22,423 nt of DNA, from contig JANBQC010000475.1 in the NCBI GenBank assembly GCA_027576995.1, forward strand, positions 1-22,423, written 5' to 3'. The stretch's first letter is position 1. Each line of letters begins with the position of its first letter. The notes under the pieces are model-generated. The model searched no databases, was not told the origin of the DNA, and saw only the letters and a program-made list of their open reading frames with translations. Below are positions 11,301 to 21,049 of the stretch, in pieces. This DNA is from Dimargaris cristalligena (Eukaryota > Kickxellomycota > Dimargaritomycetes > Dimargaritales > Dimargaritaceae). Both the position numbers and the translations under genes were made by a program.

Positions 11301-11750
11301 GCCCGAGGCAACCCCGGGTACTTCCGGAGCTTAAATATTTAAAAATATAGACTTACCGTTCGGATGCCAACAGAGACCCGATACTCGACGCCCGGATGCA
11401 GTACATGCCTGCCCGGAGGAGGATCGAAAGCGAATTCCAAGGGTCCACACGCGAGTTCCATTGAGTCGCCAGAGTTGAAGCTCCTCCACCATCACACTCC
11501 GCACCACCAGGGCAAGCAGGTCCCGGTTCGGACACCAGCGGACTTCTGTGACGGCGGGAACCGACGGGGCGGGTGACTGAGACGGCTCCTCGTGGTCCAG
11601 GGGGGAACTGAGGCTATCATCAACGAGAAAATCAAGAGTGGGTAAGCCAAGGGCCGACGACTCAGTGATGGGCTTCGTCACGACGATGGGGAAGCCTTGG
11701 GCGCCGGAGACCTGGCTCTCGGTGACAGGCGAGTATATAGTTGACGCCAT
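8311..11750 (-). CDS. anaphase-promoting complex subunit 4 (Apc4), four exons
   Basis: Apc4 is a scaffold subunit of the nuclear APC/C ubiquitin ligase; it joins the platform to the Apc5/Apc1 side. Exons on the - strand: 11750-11357, 11112-10892, 10709-10422 and 10263-8311, giving 951 codons plus stop in one frame. Introns 1 and 3 have GTAAGT donors and CAG acceptors. The junction at intron 1 regenerates Pro-Asn-Gly-Lys-Ile-Leu-Ala-Val-Gly, a typical Apc4 WD40 strand. WD40 elements: residues 70-81 (Trp-Cys-Pro...Asp-Leu-Leu-Ala-Leu), 125-150, and exon 3 (Gly-Leu-Cys-Ala-Tyr-Gly-Leu-Phe-Pro). The helical Apc4 domain runs from about 370 to 540, with the Ser-Pro-Gly...Gly-Leu-Arg-Lys-Trp block near 420-440. 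The end is acidic Asp/Ser/Glu, as in animal Apc4, whose closing block is also matched. It is somewhat longer than human APC4 (808 aa), with extra N-terminal and loop sequence. ATG 11750 is chosen; 9 codons upstream there is only a TTG. The exon 2/3 junction is uncertain. Confidence 0.9.
10710..10891 (-). other. Apc4 intron 2, doubtful donor site
   Basis: Exon 3 follows a clear TTACTAG acceptor (ending at 10710), and its frame is fixed by the WD40 sequence. The donor on the exon 2 side is not standard. The phase-compatible choice is GTACGG at 10891; GTTGTA at 10894 is also in phase. The better-looking GTGAGA near 10847 is out of phase. The sequence after about 10890 turns AT-rich, as expected for an intron. 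Confidence 0.5.
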
Positions 11751-12379
11751 GGCGGAGGGGGCCTGAATGCGGCACAACGCTCTATGTATGGATGTAAAAA
11801 ACGGAGTACTGAGGTCAGGGGCCGAGAGGTTCGGGGTCGGACTATTTGAAGGGGACGTAATGTCAAGGTAAGTGTCGTGACAAGTATTACAGGAATATGA
11901 TTCCCATACGCTGTGCTTTCAGCGACAACTGGTTCAACGAGGAAAGAAATAGAAGGTTGGTGGAAGGCAATTCAATGACGGCAGTCCCGACAGCGTCTAC
12001 AGCCTCTTCGGGTCGTTATGGCCCGGTTATTCGAATAAATGGTTGGCTAGCCTTAAATACTCCCAGCCAACTCAATTCTCCAGACTCATAATACAAAAGC
12101 TACTCTCGCTCAGAGATCGGGAAAATAGTGTGGCTGGACCAGTTGCCCTTGCTTGTAGAATAAACCACTTAGGTGCTGACACCTCAACTAAGTTCGAATC
12201 CGGCAGCTCTCGACCAAAATAATAGATAAAAGAGTAGGAGGTTGAATCCATAGCTGTTCCTTTTCCGTCATCTCCTAGAGGCATTCTTAGCTTGTTCGAA
12301 CCTGCCATTTCTTCTCTTCCCTTACACTACATTTACCAAACCTCCATATAACCCAAGTCCCATATATACCCTTCTTACT
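11751..12379. promoter_or_regulatory. divergent promoter region between Apc4 and the GCN20-type gene
   Basis: 629 bp separate the two start codons, which face away from each other, so both promoters must lie here. The final 80 or so bases on the + strand (about 12300-12379) form a pyrimidine-rich leader without ATG, ending CATATATACCCTTCTTACT directly before the GCN20 start. No upstream ORF occurs in that leader. A tRNA-like segment (12131-12201) lies in the middle. Short frames on both strands (11897-12091 + and 12308-12072 -) have no recognisable domain and are not called as genes. Confidence 0.6.
12131..12201 (+). other. tRNA(Ser/Leu)-like relic with B-box, not a functional tRNA
   Basis: GTTCGAATCC at 12192-12201 is a perfect match to the tRNA T-loop/B-box core. 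Sixty-two bases before TTCGAAT is TGGC (12131), close to the A-box spacing of class II tRNAs, and between them is a perfect 5-bp hairpin AGGTG-CTGA-CACCT (12171-12184) where a long variable arm would be. However, the T stem does not pair beyond its first base pair, no anticodon stem of five pairs forms, and I could not find a 7-bp acceptor stem. At best it is a decayed tRNA or tRNA-derived SINE piece, or chance. Confidence 0.2.
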
Positions 12380-14677
12380 ATGGTGACCACCGTTTCCGCG
12401 AGTAAGATCACCTTACTCTTAAACGAATGCGTCCCCGACATTGACCAGCCGGTCGTGGACTACATCCTGGGCTACTTGCCCGAAGCCGGGTCCGATGCCA
12501 AAGGGCGGGGTGGTAAATCCACCACCGGTCAACGCAACCTTTCCGAGTCCGAATTGAATGAAACGGTCGAACCCACTGTCCGGGCCCTCCTCGAAAGTGC
12601 CGGGGGCCGGGCCAACAAGGTCGACCGCGTCTGCCAAGCCCTCCGGGCCGTGGTTCTCGACTATCTCCAGAATTCCGCCCCCAAGGGGGGCAAGCGAGGC
12701 GCCGCGGGCGGCAGTGCGGACGGCCTGGTCCGTCTCCAGCAACCGGTCCAAATGCTGAGCCAGAAGGATATGGCCCGGACTTCCCGGTTAGCCAACTTGG
12801 GGCGCGGCGTGGACCTGGCTTCCGTGAAGGGTAAGAACATGGCCTCCCAGGTGGATATCGAGAAACTCAAGAAGGCCGAGGCGAAGATTAAGGCGAAGAT
12901 GGAAAAGCGGGAACGCCGGGCCGCCTACGAAGCCAGTAAGCTGATTGACGAGGTTTCCGACAACGAGGAAGATATGGACATTTTGAAGGTCAACCCCATC
13001 ATGGACTATACTTCGACCAAGGGCAAGTCGAAGGACATCAAGGTGGAGAACTTCGATATTTCCTTCGCCGGGAAGCGTATCCTGACCAACAGTAGTCTGA
13101 CCCTGGCCTATGGACGGCGCTACGGTTTGATTGGGCGCAACGGTATTGGTAAATCTACCCTACTTCGGGCCATCTCGCGCCGTGAACTGAACATCCCGAC
13201 CCACATTAGTATTCTCCATGTGGAACAGGAAATGGCCGGTGATGACACCCCTGCCCTACGCTCAGTCCTAAAGGCCGATATTTGGCGTGAACATCTACTC
13301 CGGCAGGAGTCCTCCCTTTTGGCGGAAATTCGGGAAATCGAAAACGAAACGGAGTCCACCGACCCCGAGGAAGCGGCCGCCAGCAAGGAGCGCAAGGAGG
13401 AAGCCAACGCCCAACTCCAGGACGTTTACGCCAAGTTGGAGACGATCGAATCGGACAAGGCTGAGTCCAAAGCGGCCGCCATTTTGGCCGGTCTGGGGTT
13501 CTCCCAGGAACAACTGAGCAACCCGACCAAAAGCTTCTCCGGTGGTTGGCGTATGCGACTTTCGCTGGCCCGGGCCCTGTTTTGCCGACCCGATTTGCTG
13601 TTGCTCGATGAACCGACCAATATGTTGGATATCCCCGCCGTCGTATGGCTAGAACAGTACCTTAAAAAATGGCCCAGTACCCTGCTAGTAGTGTCCCACG
13701 ACCGGGAGTTCCTGGACGAAGCGGCCACGGACATTATCCACCAACACTCGGAGAAACTCGACGTGTACCGGGGTAACTTTAGCGAATTCTACGCCACGAA
13801 GGAGGAACGGCGGCGGAACCAGATGCGCGAATACGAAGCGCAACTGCAGCAGCGGCAACATCTGCAGGACTTCATCGACCGGTGGCGCTATAACGCTAAG
13901 CGGGCCGCCCAGGCCCAGAGTAAGATTAAACTGTTGGAGAAAATGCCCATCATCGAAGCCCCCGAAGACGAAACGGTCGTTACCTTCCGCTTCCCCGACC
14001 CCGAAGGTCTCAGCCCCCCCGTCCTCCAGATGGACGAGGTCAGTTTCGGCTATACTCCCGAACGGCCCATTCTCCGGGGGGTTAATATCGATCTCCAGAT
14101 GGGTTCCCGCATCGCCGTGGTGGGTCCCAACGGGGCCGGTAAATCGACCATGCTCAAACTCCTTATCCAGCAACTCGAACCCCGCAGTGGTGTGGTCAAC
14201 CGCCACGGTCGTCTGCGCGTCGCCTATTTTACCCAGCACCACGTCGACCAACTCGACATGACCCTCTCGCCCGTTTCGTACATGGCCAAGGCCTATCCCG
14301 GCCGCGGCGAAGAAGAATACCGCCGCCACTTGGGCTCTTTTGGTATTTCCGGTATGGTCGGTTTGCAAACCATCAAAACCCTCAGTGGAGGTCAGAAATC
14401 CCGGGTGGCGTTCGCCTGTCTGGCCATTCAGAATCCCCATATTCTGGTGCTCGATGAACCGACGAATCACTTAGATATGGACTCCATCGATGCCTTGACG
14501 AATGCGCTGCGTGAGTTCAGCGGTGGTGTGGTGGTGGTTAGTCACGACGAACGGTTCATTGATGGTGTCACGGAGGAATTGTGGGTGTGCCAAGACGGTA
14601 CCCTCAGCAAGTTCCGAGGCGAAGGTATCAAGGATTACAAGCGAATGATTTGCCCACCCGATTCCGTGGTGGTGTAA
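12380..14677 (+). CDS. ABC-F ATPase, Gcn20/ABCF3 type (765 aa)
   Basis: Soluble twin-ATPase of the ABC-F family with no membrane segments. Yeast Gcn20 binds Gcn1 on ribosomes and helps uncharged tRNA activate the eIF2-alpha kinase Gcn2 in amino-acid starvation. Seen here: an N-terminal 200 residues of the Gcn20/ABCF3 kind, then NBD1 with Walker A Gly-Arg-Asn-Gly-Ile-Gly-Lys-Ser (252-259), signature Ser-Phe-Ser-Gly-Gly (385-389), Walker B Leu-Leu-Leu-Leu-Asp-Glu (406-411) and switch His-440. A charged helical linker follows (about 460-520). NBD2 has Walker A 582-589, signature Leu-Ser-Gly-Gly-Gln (668-672), Walker B with Asp-692/Glu-693 and switch His-722. Both catalytic Glu are present, so two active ATP sites are expected. 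Length matches yeast Gcn20 (752 aa). There is no intron. ATG 12380 is the first in a pyrimidine-rich leader. It diverges from Apc4 and converges on the Rex1-type gene. Confidence 0.97.
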   Translation: MVTTVSASKITLLLNECVPDIDQPVVDYILGYLPEAGSDAKGRGGKSTTGQRNLSESELNETVEPTVRALLESAGGRANKVDRVCQALRAVVLDYLQNSAPKGGKRGAAGGSADGLVRLQQPVQMLSQKDMARTSRLANLGRGVDLASVKGKNMASQVDIEKLKKAEAKIKAKMEKRERRAAYEASKLIDEVSDNEEDMDILKVNPIMDYTSTKGKSKDIKVENFDISFAGKRILTNSSLTLAYGRRYGLIGRNGIGKSTLLRAISRRELNIPTHISILHVEQEMAGDDTPALRSVLKADIWREHLLRQESSLLAEIREIENETESTDPEEAAASKERKEEANAQLQDVYAKLETIESDKAESKAAAILAGLGFSQEQLSNPTKSFSGGWRMRLSLARALFCRPDLLLLDEPTNMLDIPAVVWLEQYLKKWPSTLLVVSHDREFLDEAATDIIHQHSEKLDVYRGNFSEFYATKEERRRNQMREYEAQLQQRQHLQDFIDRWRYNAKRAAQAQSKIKLLEKMPIIEAPEDETVVTFRFPDPEGLSPPVLQMDEVSFGYTPERPILRGVNIDLQMGSRIAVVGPNGAGKSTMLKLLIQQLEPRSGVVNRHGRLRVAYFTQHHVDQLDMTLSPVSYMAKAYPGRGEEEYRRHLGSFGISGMVGLQTIKTLSGGQKSRVAFACLAIQNPHILVLDEPTNHLDMDSIDALTNALREFSGGVVVVSHDERFIDGVTEELWVCQDGTLSKFRGEGIKDYKRMICPPDSVVV

Positions 14678-15220
14678 TCGCCCCTTGCTTGGCACCTGTC
14701 TTTGTTTTCCCTTCGTCTATGACTATTCTGGGTATCCCCGCACCTCCGTTGCCATCGATATCCACCTGGTGATGCATATGGGTGAAATTCAGGCTAGCTG
14801 TATAAAGCCTTACACAATATGTGTATGGGAGAATATGTGAGATAAATTATTTTAACCAGAATTTTTGGCCCCATCTAATGGATTTATCGTTATACAGCCT
14901 GGATGAACTTCTTCTATATTATAAGTGCGAGTCATTCGCCCTTTACAGCTGATCAGGATTTCTCTACTATGTTACGACGGTCGCACGGGAGATTTTGTCC
15001 AGTAAAATAAACCCCATTTGGATAATTCTATGGCCATATAACAGGTTAGCCAAACAGGGAAAATTGATCATTAATAATATACATGCCTGGGCAATAAAGG
15101 ATTCGTATGTGAAAATATCATCAGTTTAATGGGGAGTTAATGGAAAATAACAAAGGAATGCTACATTGCGAGAGAGAAAAAAAAGAGTAATAATTATTTT
15201 TTTTAAAAAGATGCAGACAG
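14678..15220. other. convergent 3' intergenic region (GCN20-type gene / Rex1-type gene)
   Basis: AT-rich spacer of 543 bp between facing stop codons, with a run of T and A near 15180-15210 just past the stop of the exonuclease gene. On its - strand this reads A-rich and could serve as that gene's poly(A) region. No open frame of note. Confidence 0.65.
15006..15098 (+). terminator. candidate polyadenylation signals of the GCN20-type gene
   Basis: AATAAA on the + strand at 15006-15011 and 15093-15098, about 330 and 415 bases after the stop codon. These are rather far, so an unrecognised closer signal may be used instead. Confidence 0.3.
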
Positions 15221-17963
15221 TTAAGATTGCGATGGCCGAATAGCCATCAGCGAAATTCCCAGACGAGACCACTGCAGAGCTTTATCCATGGCGGCCTGGT
15301 CCAACTCGGACCACGTAGCATCGGATTCACGCAGGGGTTTCTCGGGTCCTTCGTTGGAGATCCGCCGCCGGTAGCCCGCGTCCAGACTGGTATATTTCTT
15401 CATCGACGGCAGAGAAAGCCGCATATCGCCATGCCCGGAAGTCACCAGCAACCCGGTGTGTTCCCCCAGGCCCTCCCAAATAGCGTTGAGCTGGTCATCG
15501 AGGGTACGGAGGGCGCGGACCAGGTCCGGGGCACTCGGGGTGAGGGCCTGGTGGTACCGGGTAGCGTACAAGTCCGCGAGGGTGGTGAGTTGGGTAACCG
15601 TTAGGGCATGGAGGGGGGCGTAGTCAAGGATTAACCGGACCGGATCGGTGCCTTCCGGGAGATGGTCGGTGGCCACGAGCAGGGAGTTGGGGGTATTGTA
15701 GGCCGTGAATCGCCGGGTGGGGCCGACGAGGGCGGCCCGCTGGTAAAACCGGTCCGTCACAGCCCGTTCGGCGAACCGTGGGGGACAGGGCGTGTTGGCC
15801 ACCCCGTCGACCAAAGGGATGGTCTCACCGAAATGTACACCGAAGAGGGGACCTTGGGCCAGTTTCAGTTTGAGTAAATCGATACAGGCGAGGGCGTCTT
15901 CGATACTGTCGTGCCCGTGCCGGATGGTACGGTCCTGGATCGACCGGTGCAGGTACTTTTGGGTCAGCCACCGTAGGCTAGGCTTCTGCCGGGTCCGGTC
16001 CGCCATCACGTTACCCCGGGGCGTCGTGAAAATGACGGACGTATCCACGACCAACGGGTGCGTCATTTTAAGGGCGTTGAGATCGCTGTTCAGGGACTGG
16101 CCCACGAGGATCGTGCGGGGCCCGATGAGTTTTTTGAGCATGCCCTGGGCATCGGCCAGGGAGGTGGTCACATTCTTGAGCATGCTGGGCGTGATACCAC
16201 TGTACTGGGTTACATAGTTAGTAATGGGGTTGAAGGGTTTCACTAACTCGTCCATAAGGACCCGGCCTTCAAAGTTGACTACCGAGACTCGAGTTAATTC
16301 ATTGCCCACGCGGGTCATGCACATTTCACAATCGACGGACAGCACTTCGTATTCTTGCTCGTCATCGAACCGGGCTTGTTCAATGTCGGCGTCCACCGCC
16401 TCGGTATCGGTCCACTCGTTGTGTGGGTCATCGGAGTAGGAGAGGTGGATAAGTGGGGGTGGGTAGCTGTTATTTTCCAGCTGGCTGTTGCTCATGAGAT
16501 AGGTTTGGGGCTTGGACGGATCGAGGCCTTCGAACAATTGGAGGTATTCACCGGTACGCTGGTCCATAATATTCTTACGGACTGTCGTTTCAAAGATTGT
16601 GTCGTAGGGGGCAGGGAATCTACGGGAAACCACCGTCGCCAAGGTTGGGTATACCCGCTCGAAAATGGCTGTTAGGTTTGGCATATGCCGGAGCAGACTC
16701 TGGGTGCTCGAGATGGCCTGGATATCCTCGAGGGTATACGAAGACTTGAGGGCGGCTGGGTCGCCGTCAGGGGTAGTGAAAAATTGGGGAGCGAGATGAT
16801 CGTGAAGTCCAAGTGCCACATCAAGGTACGGGACATACAATACAACAATCTGATTCAGGTTTTCCTTATGCTGTTGAATATATATTATAGCAAAGAGGGG
16901 CGAATAATATTTGCGAGTGGATTAGCAAATAAGTGGGAAACGATGGAAATGGAGCAACTGTAATGTACCTGAGCAGAGGACATGATTTATGACGGAAATA
17001 GGGACGATCAATAACTAATCCTGGAATATAATCAACTTACCTTGATATCGATGTAGGTATTGGGGTTACCGGCGCCAATACACTCACTGACAATGTCGGA
17101 CAAGTCCTTGACGGAAAGTAAATTCTTGCCGGGGAATGGGCCAACAAATGCAGGACTCATCTGGAATCACCATTAAGGGTGAATCGAAGAAGAACATAGA
17201 CGTATAGCCAGATATTGCGTTAGAAAACACAATCATAGGGATGGTGGGGAGTGGGGTCCATGTATAAAATTATTACTCAACGATAAGATTTAACTAGACA
17301 TTAAAGGCATTCAGTCAATGCAATGTCTCTGTATTGGATAATAGAACAACTCCTATTCATATAATCAGATGTTCTACTTACCGTGGAAGAGGTGTAACTG
17401 GATTTAGGGCCAGACGTGACAGCAACCCGCCGCTTGCTGGGTGGGTCAGAAGACTTGGCATGCTCGTCAACATCATCATCCAGCCGTCTTTTCTTCGAGT
17501 GGGATTCGCGCGAGTTGGTCTCGGTGGTGGTGGCGAGTTCGCCATCAACGCACAAGCCAAAAGTAAATCCGGAAGAGCGGCTACACAATGGTGGGATATC
17601 CGAGGAAACGGGGGCCGATGCATGGTTGGTGTGTCGACCCATAATAGCTTTAGCAAGGGATTGGGCATTATGAGACACGGGGACCGAGTCGATAGTACCT
17701 TCTTTGGTATGAACATACGGCATGGGGTGGTACAGCGATTTGGACACTGGGGCGGAGCTACCGCTGTCGTTAGTTGGGCGACCGCTCTCCATACCAGGCG
17801 ATTTCGGGGCCTTAGCCGGGGTTGCGGCCAATAGCGACTTTTTGGCGAGCTTGGAGATCTTGTTCGTGGCGGCTCCAGCTTTTGCGGGCGCGTTGTGGCC
17901 GACCGCCTTGACAGGGTCGGAATTGCCCAAGCCCAGAAAATTGAAAATGTCAAAATGGGTCAT
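15221..17963 (-). CDS. DEDDh RNA exonuclease, Rex1/REXO1 type, three exons (783 aa)
   Basis: 3'-5' exoribonuclease of the Rex1/REXO1 family, which in yeast trims 3' ends of 5S rRNA, 5.8S rRNA and tRNA precursors in the nucleus. Exons on the - strand: 17963-17382, 17160-17041 and 16870-15221; both introns have GTAAGT donors and CAG acceptors and lie in phase 0. Residues 1-194 are low in complexity and basic, with Lys-Lys-Arg-Arg and Ser-Lys-Arg-Arg clusters that look like nuclear localisation signals. Exon 2 carries the family's Lys-Asp-Leu-Ser-Asp-Ile-Val block. The nuclease core (about 408-575) shows Val-Asp-Cys-Glu-Met-Cys (Asp-414, Glu-416), Gly-Gln-Ser-Leu-Asn-Ser-Asp (Asp-497) and His-Asp-Ser-Ile-Glu-Asp (His-554, Asp-559), so all five DEDDh residues are present. 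The Lys-Pro...Tyr-Ser-Gly-Ile-Thr segment is also typical. ATG 17963 is chosen; the frame is open further up but only to a TTG. It could be a REXO5-like relative, though the order of blocks fits Rex1 best. Confidence 0.92.
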
Positions 17964-18415
17964 GGTGTATTCTGTAGTAGCGAAGTATAGCCGAATTACG
18001 GGTTGACTGTAGAGAGCAGGGTGGCTTCGCTGTAGAAGGGGGGTGGTATAATGCGACAAGTCTAATTAGATTAAGGGCAAAGGTGTGCCTTGTTGGGGGA
18101 ATGGGGCAGTTAGAAGTAAAAGGGAGTGTTTCGTTACCAATGCGTACAGCAAAATGCCAAAGAAGACCTAGTGCGGATTTAGTGGTCGATATAGGAGGTC
18201 CAAGGCCTTATTACCAGAGTTGCTAATGTCGCATTGCCTTTCTTCAACACTATTACTCTATAAGGTGAGGTAGAGTTAGTCTTTTTTTTTCCTGGCCGTG
18301 AATCAATTTGATAATTTTCGAAGGCACAAAGCAATCTTTACAACCCAAATCGAGTATGGTTGAGTGATGGTGAGCATATGGGCAATATTCATTGGAACAA
18401 TCCATAGTGAGGTAC

Positions 18416-18425
18416 ATCACGTGAT
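18416..18425. promoter_or_regulatory. palindromic E-box ATCACGTGAT
   Basis: A perfect 10-bp palindrome centred on CACGTG, the site of fungal bHLH factors of the Cbf1/Pho4 kind. It lies 453 bases upstream of the Rex1-type start and about 990 bases upstream of Rei1, so it could serve the exonuclease gene or both. Function is inferred from the motif only. Confidence 0.35.
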
Positions 18426-18856
18426 TATTGTTCATTCCGTGGTTGGAAAAATGAAAATTGGCCGAAAATACAATTAAAGTGAAACAGCAAGGGAGAGAGT
18501 AATGAATACCATTATTGCTTGCCCCTAGTTCAAGGGCAATACAATTATGTGGCAAGTTTAAGGGCAGCATGAAATAACACGTTAGACGGGCATTGCAAGC
18601 CAATTTCGGATAGATATATGGCCCTTCATAGCCTCAACCTCGACAACTTCGTTTGGGCACTGAAAAGCCGTACAAATGACTTTCTAAGGCCTCCCCATTC
18701 CTCGCTCTGCAAGGAGAAAATTGGCCCAGAATAAAGATGCTGCAATGAACCAACTCATCGGATATCTCTGAGGAAGAATCTACTATACCGAAGCCATCAA
18801 TTCCTACTCTCGACCGATAATTCCACCTGGGCTCCTTTGGCGAATCACTCCGCCTC

Positions 18857-18873
18857 AAGGCATTAAATGCCTT
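18857..18873. repeat. perfect 8-bp inverted repeat AAGGCATT-A-AATGCCTT
   Basis: An uninterrupted 17-bp dyad with one central base, in the middle of the Rex1/Rei1 promoter region. It could be a site for a dimeric regulator. It is flanked within 35 bases on each side by short repeated words (GGCGAAT and CTCTCGAC), which hints at a small local duplication. Confidence 0.5.
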
Positions 18874-19415
18874 CTCTCGACGGCGAATATAATATGGTTA
18901 GCAGAGGCGTGTCATCGAATGCGCTAATTTACTATTGTCTCAGTGCGCTGTGCCAGTGCATATATATATATATAAGGCAATCAGCCCCATGCGTCAACTA
19001 TTACGGTCTCCTAGCGGGCTTCTTGATAAGGGAGCCTGGATGCCCTTGCTGGCCGGTGCGATTCTATGGATTTGTAATCAATTTTAATCCACAGCTGCGG
19101 TTCTTCATAGGGACGGGGCATTGAATTATTAACCCACTGGTGGTGAGCATACTATATCAAGGCAAGAAGTGCCACCCACCCACTTTTTTTCACTTGACAA
19201 CCATACCTTATATTCTTTACCCAAGTTTCTTACGCATACAAGCCTCCTATTTCAATTCTTACCTCTTTCTCAGTGTAAAATTTCTCGTTTATTTTTTGCA
19301 TTACTTTAGGATAGACCCACAGTACTTGTAGTTTTAACATCCCCTTTTCCGAGTTTGTACGTTTATCTTACCTCTCGCCGATCAGTCCCCTCTACATACA
19401 CATATATTCTTCCCA

Positions 19416-21049
19416 ATGGCCACCACCACCGATACCCCTATGAGTCAGGCGGCTCCTATCTTCACCTGCCTGGCCTGCCAAGTCGCCTTCCACTCGGCCG
19501 AGCTCCAGCGCAGCCACTACCGTAGTGACTGGCACCGGTACAATCTCAAGCGCAAAATGGCCAATCTTCCCCCCGTGGAAGCCGAGAATTTCGCCCAGCG
19601 GGTGCTAACCCAGCAGGCCAAGTCCAAGGAGGAGGCCGCCGAGGCTAACGTTGCCCTCCGGTGCGAGGTCTGCCGAAAATCCTACGGCTCCAAGAATGCC
19701 TATCTAAGCCACATGGCCTCCAAGAAGCACCGGGAAGTTGAAGCCCGCGCCACCGCTGCTGCCGCTCAATCCCAGGTCGAGTCAACCGAGAGCAAGGCGT
19801 CGGCATTCGGTCCCGAAGATAAGGTAGAGAGCGACTTCCCCATTAGCGATGATGAAACCGAGGTCGCTGGTGAGGGCGAGAAGGCTAAGGCCAGTCTCGG
19901 CGAGTCTAGCCCCACTGTGAATGCCGGCTCCGATGATGTGCCTATGGCCAGTGCGGGTGCCGAAACCCTCACCCCGACCGAGCGCCAACTCAAAATCCGC
20001 GAACTTAACCGGGCTCTGGACGAAGTCGAAACCGAGGAGGAAATGGAGCGTCTTATCCAGAAGAAGATCAAGCTCTCCGCCCGCCTAGCGCCCGAAAGTT
20101 GCCTATTCTGCGTGCACACCAGCGACAGTTTCGAAAGGTAAGCATATCCCCTGCGTGTGGATCCGCCCTATTTCTGGGTATACTCGGTTCTTTATCGGCC
20201 GATTTACCTAACTATATGCTCACATTGTCACTGTGTTATTTAGCCCAACTTCAAAGCACCCTAACTAACCCACTCCATTTCCGCCTCTCTATCCCCATCA
20301 ATACAACTACTCCACCCTCTTCCAGCAACATTGAACATATGACCCAGGTCCATAGTTTCTTCATCCCTGACATTGAGTTCATGAAGGACCTGCCCGGTAT
20401 GATCAAATATCTCGGTGAGAAAGTCAGTGTAGCCAACGTATGCCTGTACTGCAACGGTCGCGGACGCGGCCTGCGGAGTCTAGAGTCTGTGCGCGATCAC
20501 ATGCGCCACAAGGGCCACTGCAAGATCGCCTACGACGACGAGATTGATATCCTCGAACTCAGTGAATTCTACGATTTCTCCAGCACCTACGCCGACGCCA
20601 CGGCCGCCAATGCGGATGATGAAATGGAATTGGATACCAATGGGCAAATTGTCCTGTCTCGTCACCGTGGTGACTTGGCCTCCAACACCCACGGCGGTGG
20701 CCTGACCTTGACCACCGACGAATCCGAACTGATTCTGCCCTCCGGCGCCCGTATCGGCCACCGGGACTACCTGCGGTACTACCGCCAGCGCCTGCAGCCC
20801 TCGGATACTGATAATCCCGCCCTCATTAGCCGTATGCTAACCGAACACGCCGACGGCGATCGCCCGATGACCAAGGCCGAGCGCAAGAAGATGGAGAAGG
20901 CCCTCATTCTGCAGCAGCCCAAGGGACGGTGGGCCCTCAAGAACAATCACTCCTACTTGGAAACCCGGACCAAGCACCACTTCGATACCCGTGTGGGTAT
21001 CAAGGCCAACAAACTGCAACGTCATTTCCGGGCCCAAATTCTGTTCTAG
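19416..21049 (+). CDS. cytoplasmic 60S biogenesis factor Rei1/ZNF622, two exons (481 aa)
   Basis: Rei1 acts in the cytoplasm on late pre-60S ribosomal particles: with Jjj1 it releases the Arx1-Alb1 factors, and its C-terminus probes the exit tunnel. Exons 19416-20137 and 20326-21049 join with a GTAAGC donor and CAG acceptor; the junction makes Ser-241 inside zinc finger 3. Four C2H2 fingers are seen: Cys-18/Cys-21/His-34/His-40, Cys-83/Cys-86/His-99/His-105, Cys-229/Cys-232/His-245/His-250 and Cys-280/Cys-283/His-299/His-305. A low-complexity acidic linker (about 110-185) and a coiled-coil-like stretch (190-220) lie between fingers 2 and 3. The basic C-terminal end contains Arg-Val-Gly-Ile-Lys-Ala-Asn-Lys-Leu-Gln, the conserved close of the family. 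Length is near human ZNF622 (477 aa) and longer than yeast Rei1 (393 aa). The intron has CTAACTAAC branch-like words near 20262 and a long pyrimidine tract. Confidence 0.97.

Larger units (their letters stand above)
17964..19415. promoter_or_regulatory. divergent promoter region between the Rex1-type gene and Rei1
   Basis: 1452 bp lie between start codons that face away from each other. Visible elements are a palindromic E-box (18416-18425), a CTCATCG word at 18754-18760 that matches the PAC motif of fungal ribosome-biogenesis promoters, a perfect 8-bp inverted repeat (18857-18873) and an alternating TA run near 18960-18973. From about 19180 to 19415 the + strand is strongly pyrimidine-rich, the probable Rei1 promoter and leader, ending CACATATATTCTTCCCA before the ATG. 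The leader from about 19330 has no upstream ATG. Frames on the - strand at 18603-18253 and 18858-18634 lack ATG starts and recognisable content. Confidence 0.55.

Noticed and set aside
11331..11356. Read-through of Apc4 exon 1 to a nearby stop as a separate short protein
   Set aside because: A GTAAGT donor at 11356 and the acceptor at 11113 join in phase to give the expected WD40 strand, so the read-through is intronic.
11897..12091. 64-codon + strand frame in the same divergent promoter
   Set aside because: No domain, no supporting leader, and it overlaps the frame on the other strand; probably chance.
12072..12308. 78-codon ATG-started - strand frame between Apc4 and the GCN20-type gene
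   Set aside because: It would need a promoter and leader inside the GCN20-type leader and coding region, and shows no family likeness.
13685..14470. 261-codon open frame on the - strand inside the GCN20-type gene
   Set aside because: It is a shadow of the GC-rich + strand coding frame; the protein has no domain, while the + strand shows every ABC-F motif.
15221..16840. The exonuclease as a one-exon 539-aa protein starting within 16840
   Set aside because: That start is a TTG; two upstream exons with standard splice sites in phase 0 supply an ATG, nuclear signals and a family-specific block.
18253..18603. 116-codon - strand frame in the Rex1/Rei1 spacer
   Set aside because: It begins at TTG rather than ATG, has no recognisable domain and lies in AT-rich DNA; a frame of this length is expected by chance in this much non-coding sequence.
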